Positions 34,013 through 41,835 of a DNA stretch of 64,000 nucleotides are shown piece by piece. Origin of the DNA: Chryseobacterium sp. JUb7. GTDB taxonomy: Bacteria; Bacteroidota; Bacteroidia; Flavobacteriales; Weeksellaceae. The translations under genes and the position numbers were made by a program. How positions within the stretch are numbered: position 1 is the stretch's first letter; each line of letters starts with the position of its first letter. The stretch is taken from positions 1 through 64,000 of the forward strand of contig NZ_JANUFF010000014.1 in NCBI RefSeq assembly GCF_024806495.1, read 5' to 3'. The notes under the pieces were generated by a model. It searched no databases and was not told the origin of the DNA. It saw only the letters and a program-made list of their open reading frames with translations.

Positions 34013-35236
34013 ATGAAAGATAACTCATTATCTAATATACTTAACCAATACGAAAGTAAGGAGCAAATTGATGGTCAACTTTATACCCTCAATTTAGGAC
34101 CAACCCACCCTGCTACTCACGGGATTTTCCAGAATATCTTAACGATGGATGGAGAAAGAATCCTTCACGCTGAGCAAACAGTAGGTTACATCCACAGAGC
34201 ATTTGAAAAAATTTCTGAAAGAAGAAACTATTCTCAGATCACTACCCTTACCGACCGTATGAATTACTGTTCTGCACCAATTAACAATTTAGGTTGGCAC
34301 ATGACAGTTGAGAAGCTAATTGGAGTTGAAGTTCCTAAGCGTGTAGATTATATGCGTGTAATTTTAATGGAATTAGCAAGAATCGGTGACCACCTTATCT
34401 GTAACGGAGTAACCGGGATGGATTCAGGAGCAATTACCGGTCTTACCTATATGTTCATCGAAAGAGAGCGTATTTATGATATGTACGAACAGATCTGCGG
34501 AGCGAGAATGACAACTAACATGGGAAGAATTGGAGGTTTTGAAAGAGATTTCACCCCAAAATTCCATGAATTATTAAAGGATTTCCTTAAAACTTTCCCA
34601 CCAAGATTCAAAGAATTCTGTACTCTATTAGAAAGAAACAGAATTTTCATGGACAGAACCATCGGAGCAGGAGGAATTTCTGCGGAAAGAGCATTAAGCT
34701 ATGGTTTCACAGGTCCCAATTTACGTGCAGCAGGAGTAGACTATGACGTGAGAGTTGCACAACCTTATTCTTCTTACCAAGATTTCGACTTTATCATTCC
34801 TGTAGGAACTGCAGGTGACACTTACGACCGTTTCATGGTTCGTCAACAGGAAATCTGGGAATCAATTAAAATCATCAAACAAGCATACGAAAATCTTCCT
34901 GAAGGATCATTCCACGCGGATGTACCTGATTTCTATCTTCCTGAAAAGGCTGATGTTTATCAAAAAATGGAAGCTTTGATCTACCATTTCAAAATCGTAA
35001 TGGGAGAAACTGATGTGCCTAAAGGTGAAGTTTACCATGCTGTAGAAGGTGGAAACGGAGAGTTAGGCTTCTATTTAGTGAGTGATGGTGGAAGAAGTCC
35101 TTACAGACTGCACTTCAGAAGACCATGTTTTATCTACTACCAGGCTTATCCTGAAATGATTACAGGTTCTGTAATTTCAGATGCAATCGTAACGATGTGT
35201 AGTATGAATATTATTGCGGGAGAATTAGACGCATAA
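34013..35236 (+). CDS. nuoD: NADH-quinone oxidoreductase subunit D (407 aa)
   Basis: The 49-kDa subunit, forming the quinone pocket with NuoB. It starts near Leu-Gly-Pro-Thr-His-Pro-Ala-Thr-His-Gly, the family hallmark with the quinone-contacting His, and ends with the usual Gly-Glu-Leu-Asp-Ala-like tail. Full length. Confidence 0.97.
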   Translation: MKDNSLSNILNQYESKEQIDGQLYTLNLGPTHPATHGIFQNILTMDGERILHAEQTVGYIHRAFEKISERRNYSQITTLTDRMNYCSAPINNLGWHMTVEKLIGVEVPKRVDYMRVILMELARIGDHLICNGVTGMDSGAITGLTYMFIERERIYDMYEQICGARMTTNMGRIGGFERDFTPKFHELLKDFLKTFPPRFKEFCTLLERNRIFMDRTIGAGGISAERALSYGFTGPNLRAAGVDYDVRVAQPYSSYQDFDFIIPVGTAGDTYDRFMVRQQEIWESIKIIKQAYENLPEGSFHADVPDFYLPEKADVYQKMEALIYHFKIVMGETDVPKGEVYHAVEGGNGELGFYLVSDGGRSPYRLHFRRPCFIYYQAYPEMITGSVISDAIVTMCSMNIIAGELDA

Positions 35237-35258
35237 GAAATTATAGATGTTGGATTAT

Positions 35259-35340
35259 GAATTTTAAATTAATCCAAGCTAAATATAAAAATTGAAATTT
35301 TTTAGAATTTAAAATCTAAAATTCAAAATTTAAAATTTAA
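35259..35340. repeat. AT-rich inverted-repeat spacer between nuoD and nuoE
   Basis: ATTTTAAATT (35261-35270) pairs with AATTTAAAAT at 35306-35315 or 35327-35336. The words AAATCTAAAATTCAAAAT are shared with the nuoA-nuoB spacer. Non-coding. Confidence 0.5.
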
Positions 35341-35344
35341 AAAA

Positions 35345-35854
35345 GTGAGCGAAACAATAGCTTTTAAACCGGAAAGTTTAGCACAGGTACATAAAATTAT
35401 CGCAAGATATCCTGAAGGAAGACAAAAATCTGCTCTTCTTCCTGTTCTGCATGTAGCACAGAAAGAATTCGGAGGATGGTTAGACGTTCCTGTGATGGAT
35501 TATGTTGCGGAATTATTGAGTATTAAGCCAATTGAAGTATATGAAGTAGCAACTTTCTATACGATGTTCAATATGAAGCCGGTTGGTAAATATGTTTTGG
35601 AAGTTTGCAGAACGGGACCTTGTATGGTTTGCGGAAGCGAAAAAATCCTTGACCATATCAGAACGAAACTGAACATTAAGGACGGACAAACAACTGAAGA
35701 CGGGATGTTCACATTAAAACCAGCTGAATGTCTTGGTGCTTGTGGATACGCGCCAATGATGCAGTTAGGGAAATTCTTTCATGAAAATTTAACGATAGAA
35801 AAAGTTGACGAAATCCTTGATCTTTGTAGAGAAGGACAGGTTGATTTGGGCTAA
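35345..35854 (+). CDS. nuoE: NADH-quinone oxidoreductase subunit E (169 aa)
   Basis: Holds the N1a 2Fe-2S cluster of the NADH-oxidising module. Cys ligands lie in Cys-Arg-Thr-Gly-Pro-Cys-Met-Val-Cys and Ala-Glu-Cys-Leu-Gly-Ala-Cys-Gly. The start is GTG at 35345 (Ser-Glu-Thr-Ile-Ala follows). No ATG in frame is better placed, and the AT-rich spacer ends there. Confidence 0.95.
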   Translation: MSETIAFKPESLAQVHKIIARYPEGRQKSALLPVLHVAQKEFGGWLDVPVMDYVAELLSIKPIEVYEVATFYTMFNMKPVGKYVLEVCRTGPCMVCGSEKILDHIRTKLNIKDGQTTEDGMFTLKPAECLGACGYAPMMQLGKFFHENLTIEKVDEILDLCREGQVDLG

Positions 35855-35944
35855 TAAAAATTTAAAATCTCAGGTTTTAAATTAATTTAAATTTTAACAA
35901 TTAAATGCAAGAAGCCAAAAGCTAATTGCAATAAGCAAATAACA

Positions 35945-37303
35945 ATGAGTAAAAAACTTTTACTTAAAGACGCACATATAGAAGGTATCCGCTACTTTGA
36001 AACATACCGTAAACAGGGAGGTTACACAGCAGCTGAAAAAGCCTTGAAAATGACACCGGACGAAATTCTTGAAGAAGTAAAAGCTTCAGGTCTTCGTGGA
36101 CGTGGTGGAGCTGGATTCCCGACTGGGATGAAATGGAGCTTTTTGGCAAAACCTGAAGGCGTTCCAAGACACTTGGTAGTAAATGCCGATGAATCTGAAC
36201 CGGGAACTTTCAAAGACAGATATCTGATGGAGTTTCTTCCTCATTTATTAATTGAAGGAATGCTGATTTCATCTTTCTGTTTAGGTTCAAATGTTTCTTA
36301 TATCTACATCCGTGGAGAATATTCTTGGATTCCAGATATTTTGGAAGAAGCAATTGAGGAAGCTAAAGCAGCAGGATTTTTAGGTAAAAATATTTTAGGA
36401 ACTGGTTTCGACTGTGAAATTTACGTTCAAAGAGGTGGTGGAGCATATATTTGCGGTGAAGAAACGGCATTGCTTGAATCTCTTGAAGGTAAAAGAGGAA
36501 ACCCAAGATTGAAACCGCCATTCCCGGCTGTAAAAGGACTTTGGGAAAGGCCAACGGTAGTAAATAACGTTGAATCTATCGCGGCAATCGTTCCAATCAT
36601 TGATATTACAGGAGCTGAATATGCTAAAATCGGAGTTGGAAGATCTACAGGTACAAAATTAATTTCTGCTTGTGGAAACATCAACAAACCAGGAGTTTAT
36701 GAAATCGACATGACAATCACTGTTGAAGAATTCATTTACTCTGAAGAATATTGCGGCGGAATTAAAGACGGAAAAAGATTAAAGGCTTGTATCCCTGGAG
36801 GAAGCTCTGTTCCGATTGTTCCTGCTAATTTATTATTAAAAACTGTAAACGGAGAACCAAGATACATGAATTACGAATCATTAGCTGACGGTGGTTTTGC
36901 TACCGGTACAATGATGGGTTCAGGAGGTTTCATCGTTTTGGATGAAGACCAGTGTATCGTAGATCATACCATGACTTTAGCGAGATTTTACAATCACGAA
37001 AGTTGTGGACAATGTACTCCTTGCCGTGAAGGAACGGGATGGATGTACAAAATTTTGAAAAAAATTGAGAAAGGAGAAGGAAAAATGGAAGATATCGATC
37101 TTCTTTGGGATATCCAGAGAAAAATCGAAGGAAATACCATTTGTCCATTGGGTGATGCAGCAGCCTGGCCTGTTGCAGCGGCTATTCGTCACTTCAGAGA
37201 TGAGTTCGAATGGCACATTAAAAACCCTGAGTTGTCACAGACACAAAATTATGGGTTGGCACATTATGCAGATCCAATCCCTGCAGTTGAGAATAATGCT
37301 TAG
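35945..37303 (+). CDS. nuoF: NADH-quinone oxidoreductase subunit F (452 aa)
   Basis: NADH-binding subunit with FMN and the N3 4Fe-4S cluster. The NADH/FMN loop reads Gly-Arg-Gly-Gly-Ala-Gly-Phe-Pro-Thr-Gly. The cluster ligands are in Glu-Ser-Cys-Gly-Gln-Cys-Thr-Pro-Cys-Arg-Glu-Gly plus a later Cys-Pro-Leu-Gly. The outer-membrane-type gene starts 1 base after the stop. Confidence 0.97.
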   Translation: MSKKLLLKDAHIEGIRYFETYRKQGGYTAAEKALKMTPDEILEEVKASGLRGRGGAGFPTGMKWSFLAKPEGVPRHLVVNADESEPGTFKDRYLMEFLPHLLIEGMLISSFCLGSNVSYIYIRGEYSWIPDILEEAIEEAKAAGFLGKNILGTGFDCEIYVQRGGGAYICGEETALLESLEGKRGNPRLKPPFPAVKGLWERPTVVNNVESIAAIVPIIDITGAEYAKIGVGRSTGTKLISACGNINKPGVYEIDMTITVEEFIYSEEYCGGIKDGKRLKACIPGGSSVPIVPANLLLKTVNGEPRYMNYESLADGGFATGTMMGSGGFIVLDEDQCIVDHTMTLARFYNHESCGQCTPCREGTGWMYKILKKIEKGEGKMEDIDLLWDIQRKIEGNTICPLGDAAAWPVAAAIRHFRDEFEWHIKNPELSQTQNYGLAHYADPIPAVENNA

Positions 37304-37304
37304 A

Positions 37305-38186
37305 ATGAAAAAATTATTGGCGATCGGTCTAATGGTCTCCGGTTTTGCTTTTGGACAAGTAAAAAAAGATACATTAGAAAAAGAATATAAATTGGAGGTA
37401 ACTCCATATAAGCCTGAAAAGAAGGTAAAACCATTACCTTTAAGCAAAAAAGGACAGGTCTTCGTTTTCTACGGTTGGAACAGAGGAGCTTACAGCAATT
37501 CTGATATTCATTTTACCGGAGACGGTTATGATTTTCAACTGAATAATGTAGCTGCCAGAGATAAGCCTACAAAATTTGGAATCGTTTATTTTGATCCAAG
37601 TTGGTTTACCGTAACGCAGTATAATTTCAGATTAGGGTATTTTATTAAAGATAATTTGGCTCTGGTTTTAGGAATTGACCATATGAAATATGTAATGAAA
37701 CAAAACCAGACGGTTGATTTTTCAGGACATATTTCAGATCCTAAATATGCAGGAATGGTACAGAACGGACAGGTAGATTTATCTGATACACAGTTCCTTA
37801 CTTTTGAGCATACAGACGGATTGAATTATGAAAATTTAGGTTTAGAGAAATACAAAAATCTTATTCATAAGAAAAATATAGATTTAGTATGGTCTTACGG
37901 AGCCGGAATCGGAGTAATGTTTCCGAAAAGTAATATCAAACTTTTTGGAAATGAAAGAAGTGACCGTTTTCACGTGGCAGGTATGGGAACCGATCTTAGA
38001 TCCAGTCTTAACTTAGTTTTCTGGAAAAACTGGATGATAAGAGTGGAGGGAAAAGCCGGATATATTAATATGTGGGATATTAAAACTACATTAAATAACA
38101 AACCTGACAAAGCAAGACAGGATTTTGTTTTCGGACAGATCCTTGCAGGAATCGGATATACATTTAATACAAAAAAGTATAATTAA
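37305..38186 (+). CDS. Outer-membrane-type protein inside the nuo operon (293 aa)
   Basis: It starts at ATG 37305, directly after nuoF; a longer in-frame extension would overlap nuoF and is unlikely. There is a clear signal peptide (Met-Lys-Lys-Leu-Leu-Ala-Ile-Gly ... Ala-Phe-Gly-Gln). Residues after about 55 alternate hydrophobic and polar with many Tyr/Phe/Gly and end in a short aromatic strand, suggesting an eight- to ten-stranded barrel. It is not a complex I subunit. Its position within the transcript is odd and its role is unknown. Confidence 0.8.
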   Translation: MKKLLAIGLMVSGFAFGQVKKDTLEKEYKLEVTPYKPEKKVKPLPLSKKGQVFVFYGWNRGAYSNSDIHFTGDGYDFQLNNVAARDKPTKFGIVYFDPSWFTVTQYNFRLGYFIKDNLALVLGIDHMKYVMKQNQTVDFSGHISDPKYAGMVQNGQVDLSDTQFLTFEHTDGLNYENLGLEKYKNLIHKKNIDLVWSYGAGIGVMFPKSNIKLFGNERSDRFHVAGMGTDLRSSLNLVFWKNWMIRVEGKAGYINMWDIKTTLNNKPDKARQDFVFGQILAGIGYTFNTKKYN

Positions 38187-38228
38187 AATATAGCTTAACG
38201 CCTAAAAGCATAAGCGAAAGCATAGAAT

Positions 38229-39227
38229 ATGAGCGAAGAGGTTAAAAAATTCAAAATAACTATAGACGGACAAACTACCGAAGTTATGCCTGGAACTTCT
38301 ATTTTGGAAGCTGCCAGACAAATCGGTGGAAAATCTGTTCCTCCAGCAATGTGCTATTACAGCAAATTAGAAACAAGTGGAGGAAGATGTAGAACTTGCC
38401 TGGTGGAAGTTTCTAAAGGATCTGAAGCAGATCCTCGTCCTATGCCAAAATTGGTTGCAAGCTGCAGAACTAATGTAATGGATGGTATGGAAGTAAAAAA
38501 TCTTACTTCTGATAAAGCTCAGGAAGGCAGAAAAGCTGTAACCGAGTTTTTATTGGTAAACCACCCGTTGGATTGCCCTGTTTGTGATCAGGCCGGAGAA
38601 TGTCATCTTCAGGATTTAGGTTATGAGCACGGAAATCTTCAGACAAGAACTGAATTCGAAAGAAATACATACGAAGCAGACGATCTTGGTCCGAATATTA
38701 AATTGAATATGAACCGTTGTATTCTTTGTGCAAGATGTGTATTGGCTGCAAACCAGTTAACTGGTGAAAGAGAACACGGAATTTTGTTCAGAGGAGATCA
38801 TGCTGAAATTTCTACTTATTTAAATAAAGCTTTGGATAATGATTTTATCGGAAACGTAATTGACGTTTGTCCGGTTGGAGCATTAACAGACAGAACTTCC
38901 CGTTTTGCAAGCAGAGTTTGGTTCACAAAACCAATGAATGCTACTTGTAAGTGTGATAAATGTTCCGGAAAAGCTACGGTTTGGATGAAAGGTGATGAAA
39001 TATCAAGAGTTACAGCCAGAAAAGATCAGTGGGGTGAAGTTGAAGAGTTCATCTGCGATACTTGCCGTTTCGAAAGAAAATCATTGTCAGACTGGAACAT
39101 TGAAGGTCCTAGACACATCGACAGACATTCAGTTATTTCATTGAATCACTATGAAAAACCTAAGGATGAGCTAAGAGTTTTAGACAATCCGATGGCTAAA
39201 GAAATCAGTGAAAAAGACGAAAAATAA
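38229..39227 (+). CDS. nuoG: NADH-quinone oxidoreductase subunit G, short form (332 aa)
   Basis: Iron-sulfur subunit of the NADH module. The 2Fe-2S ligands are Cys42, Cys54, Cys57 and Cys79. The His-ligated 4Fe-4S is held by His112, Cys116, Cys119 and Cys125. A further 4Fe-4S is held by Cys164, Cys167, Cys170 and Cys214. A last Cys set (240, 242, 245, 276, 279) resembles the start of the molybdopterin-type domain, but the protein then stops. Typical NuoG is roughly twice as long, so the large C-terminal domain is missing. I believe this is normal for Flavobacteriia and not a disruption. Confidence 0.93.
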   Translation: MSEEVKKFKITIDGQTTEVMPGTSILEAARQIGGKSVPPAMCYYSKLETSGGRCRTCLVEVSKGSEADPRPMPKLVASCRTNVMDGMEVKNLTSDKAQEGRKAVTEFLLVNHPLDCPVCDQAGECHLQDLGYEHGNLQTRTEFERNTYEADDLGPNIKLNMNRCILCARCVLAANQLTGEREHGILFRGDHAEISTYLNKALDNDFIGNVIDVCPVGALTDRTSRFASRVWFTKPMNATCKCDKCSGKATVWMKGDEISRVTARKDQWGEVEEFICDTCRFERKSLSDWNIEGPRHIDRHSVISLNHYEKPKDELRVLDNPMAKEISEKDEK

Positions 39228-39240
39228 TTTTAATCTTTAA

Positions 39241-39310
39241 GACATGAGATTTCAGACATTAGACAACAGATTTTAAATCTGATATCTAGCATCTGACATC
39301 TAGTATCTAA
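39241..39310. repeat. Word-repeat spacer between nuoG and nuoH
   Basis: Built of near-copies: GACATGAGATTTCAGACATTAGAC, then ATCTGATATCTAGCATCTGACATCTAGTATCT. Non-coding, with partial self-complementarity (AGATTT/AAATCT). Confidence 0.55.
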
Positions 39311-39321
39311 ATAAATAAAAA

Positions 39322-40386
39322 ATGGATTTACTTACATTTAAACTTATACTTGTACTAGCGCTTTTCTTGCTTTCATTGACGATAGCAGCCTACTCTACCT
39401 GGGCAGAAAGAAAAGTTGCCTCTATCATGCAGGATAGAATTGGTCCCAACAGAGCTGGACCTTTCGGATTGCTGCAGCCTCTTGCTGACGGTGGAAAGTT
39501 TTTCTTTAAAGAAGATTTTACACCTGCCAATGCAGAAAAATTCCTTTTCGTATTGGGGCCGGCATTGGTAATGTTTATTTCATTAATCACAGGAGCGGTT
39601 ATTCCTTGGGGTAAAAGTTTAAATTTTGGTGGAGTTTCTTATGATTTACAGGTTGCTAACATCGATGTTGGCGTACTTTTCATCATCGGAATGGCTTCAA
39701 TCGGTGTTTATGGAATCATGATCGGAGGTTGGGCTTCGAACAATAAATATTCTTTATTAGGTGCGATCCGTGCTTCTTCTCAGATGATTTCTTATGAATT
39801 GGCGATGGGATTGGCTTTGCTTTCTATCATTATGATGACAGGAAGTTTAGACTTAAAAGAAATTACGGAAAGCCAGACAACGGGAAAACTTTGGGGAGTT
39901 ATTCCTTGGGGTTCTGGTATGAACTGGAATATTTTCTACCAGCCGATTGCCTTTCTTGTTTTCTTTGTAGCAGCTTTGGCAGAAACAAACAGACACCCTT
40001 TCGATTTACCTGAGTGTGAATCTGAATTGGTAACAGGATATTCTACAGAATACTCATCAATGAAATTAGGGTTGTATATGTTCGGTGAATACGTGAACAT
40101 GTTTATTTCTAATGCTTTCATGGTGGTTCTTTTCTTCGGAGGATACAACTATCCTGGAATCGAATGGGTAACTCAAAACTGGGGTGAAAATACAGCAGGT
40201 ATTTTGAGTGTTGTAGCCTTCTTAACTAAAACGGTAATCGGAATTTTGATCTTTATGTGGATCAGATGGACGCTTCCAAGATTTAGATATGACCAATTAA
40301 TGCACTTAGGATGGAAAACTCTAATTCCAATGGCATTGGTAAACTTATTAATTACAGGTGCTGTAATTTTAGCGTTTGCAAACTAA
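39322..40386 (+). CDS. nuoH: NADH-quinone oxidoreductase subunit H (354 aa)
   Basis: Multi-helix membrane subunit forming the entrance of the quinone channel. Conserved segments include Glu-Arg-Lys-Val-Ala-Ser-Ile-Met-Gln-Asp-Arg-Ile-Gly-Pro-Asn-Arg and Ala-Glu-Thr-Asn-Arg-His-Pro-Phe-Asp-Leu-Pro-Glu. Full length. Confidence 0.97.
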   Translation: MDLLTFKLILVLALFLLSLTIAAYSTWAERKVASIMQDRIGPNRAGPFGLLQPLADGGKFFFKEDFTPANAEKFLFVLGPALVMFISLITGAVIPWGKSLNFGGVSYDLQVANIDVGVLFIIGMASIGVYGIMIGGWASNNKYSLLGAIRASSQMISYELAMGLALLSIIMMTGSLDLKEITESQTTGKLWGVIPWGSGMNWNIFYQPIAFLVFFVAALAETNRHPFDLPECESELVTGYSTEYSSMKLGLYMFGEYVNMFISNAFMVVLFFGGYNYPGIEWVTQNWGENTAGILSVVAFLTKTVIGILIFMWIRWTLPRFRYDQLMHLGWKTLIPMALVNLLITGAVILAFAN

Positions 40387-40444
40387 GAGATAAGAATATA
40401 TTTTTAAATGCTGAATAGAAGTTCAGCCTAAAAAATTAAAATAA

Positions 40445-41002
40445 ATGAAACTTACGAACAGATCAAAAGTTGTTTCTAATAAAGAAATGACCATTGCTGA
40501 AAAAATCTACTTACCTGCGATTTTTACAGGAATGGGGATTACATTTAAGCATGCTGTAAGAACCGTATTGAAAGGTGCTCCCGCAGTATATTCGTATCCG
40601 GAAGTACAGAAACCTAGAGCAGATATCTGGAGAGGTCAGCACGTTTTGAAAAGAGACGAGGAAGGCAGAGAAAGATGTACAGCTTGTGGACTTTGTGCAG
40701 TAGCGTGTCCTGCAGAAGCAATTACAATGACTGCTGCTGAAAGAACTAAGGAAGAAAGAGATCTTTACAGAGAAGAGAAATACGCATCGGTATATGAAAT
40801 CAATATGCTAAGATGTATTTTCTGCGGTATGTGTGAAGAAGCTTGTCCGAAATCTGCCATCTATCTTACAGACAGATTGGTAGACGTGGAAACCAACAGA
40901 GGTTCTTTCATCTATGGAAAAGATAAATTGGTTGAAAAAATAAATCAAAGGATTGATATCACTGAAAGACAATCCGAGAAACAAAAAAATGCGGTAAAAT
41001 AA
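40445..41002 (+). CDS. nuoI: NADH-quinone oxidoreductase subunit I (185 aa)
   Basis: Ferredoxin-like subunit with clusters N6a and N6b. Two CxxCxxCxxxCP motifs are visible: Cys-Thr-Ala-Cys-Gly-Leu-Cys-Ala-Val-Ala-Cys-Pro and Cys-Ile-Phe-Cys-Gly-Met-Cys-Glu-Glu-Ala-Cys-Pro. nuoJ overlaps its stop by one base (TAATG). Confidence 0.97.
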   Translation: MKLTNRSKVVSNKEMTIAEKIYLPAIFTGMGITFKHAVRTVLKGAPAVYSYPEVQKPRADIWRGQHVLKRDEEGRERCTACGLCAVACPAEAITMTAAERTKEERDLYREEKYASVYEINMLRCIFCGMCEEACPKSAIYLTDRLVDVETNRGSFIYGKDKLVEKINQRIDITERQSEKQKNAVK

Positions 41003-41499
41003 TGGATCAGTTTTTATTTTTCTTGGTGGCGTTTTTAGCAGTGGCAAGTGCGGTATACTTTGTATTCGCCAGAAATCCTTTATATGCTATTTTGTCATTA
41101 ATTGTTACGATGTTTTCTATTGCAGGTATGTACATTCTTCTGAATGCACAGTTCCTTGCGATTATTCAGATTATTGTTTACGCTGGAGCCATCATGGTAT
41201 TATTCCTTTATATCCTGATGATGCTTAACCTTAATAAACAAGACGAAAGTAAGAAGAACAATACTTTAAAATTTATTGGAGTTTTTACAGCAGGTCTTTT
41301 ATTAATTGGGGTATTAGGTGTATTCAGAGGTGTTCAGGACAATCATGTTGTTGTTGAAAATGTAGACAAAGGCGTTGGTCTTACGAAGAATCTGGGTAGA
41401 CTTTTGTTTAATGAATATGTTTTACCGTTTGAGCTTGCATCCATCCTTATTTTGGCAGGTATTGTAGGTGCGGTATTAATCGGTAAAAAAGATTTATAA
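41002..41499 (+). CDS. nuoJ: NADH-quinone oxidoreductase subunit J (165 aa)
   Basis: Membrane subunit with five predicted helices. The conserved helix Gln-Ile-Ile-Val-Tyr-Ala-Gly-Ala-Ile-Met-Val-Leu-Phe is the pi-bulge region of TM3. It is coupled to nuoI and followed 4 bases later by nuoK. Confidence 0.96.
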   Translation: MDQFLFFLVAFLAVASAVYFVFARNPLYAILSLIVTMFSIAGMYILLNAQFLAIIQIIVYAGAIMVLFLYILMMLNLNKQDESKKNNTLKFIGVFTAGLLLIGVLGVFRGVQDNHVVVENVDKGVGLTKNLGRLLFNEYVLPFELASILILAGIVGAVLIGKKDL

Positions 41500-41503
41500 A
41501 ATT

Positions 41504-41833
41504 ATGGGAGAAGTAAATACATTTATACAAAGCGTCCCTCTGAATTATTTTATCATTCTTTCTTCAGTATTATTCTGTTTGGGAGTGTTAGGAGTATTGT
41601 TGAGAAAAAACGCTATTGTTATTTTGGGTTGTGTTGAGCTTATGCTAAATTCTACGAACCTTTTATTGGCTGCATTTTCAGCATACAAAGGTAACGGAGA
41701 CGGGCAACTTTTAGTTTTCTTCATTATGGTGGTTGCTGCTGCGGAAGTAGCGGTTGGTCTGGCAATTATTGCTATGCTGTATAGAAATACCCGTTCTGTT
41801 GATGTAAGTATATTTAATAAATTAAGAGGATAA
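41504..41833 (+). CDS. nuoK: NADH-quinone oxidoreductase subunit K (109 aa)
   Basis: Three-helix proton-channel subunit. The conserved Glu of helix 2 lies in Gly-Cys-Val-Glu-Leu-Met-Leu-Asn, and a second Glu in Ala-Ala-Glu-Val-Ala-Val-Gly-Leu. Two bases separate it from nuoL. Confidence 0.97.
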   Translation: MGEVNTFIQSVPLNYFIILSSVLFCLGVLGVLLRKNAIVILGCVELMLNSTNLLLAAFSAYKGNGDGQLLVFFIMVVAAAEVAVGLAIIAMLYRNTRSVDVSIFNKLRG

Positions 41834-41835
41834 GA

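Noticed and set aside
37065..37304. N-terminal extension of the outer-membrane protein into nuoF
   Set aside because: The 80 extra codons lie within nuoF in another frame, and a perfect signal peptide begins at 37305.
38229..39227. nuoG truncated by mutation
   Set aside because: All cluster ligands are intact, the stop is followed directly by a normal spacer, and no remnant of the missing domain is found downstream.
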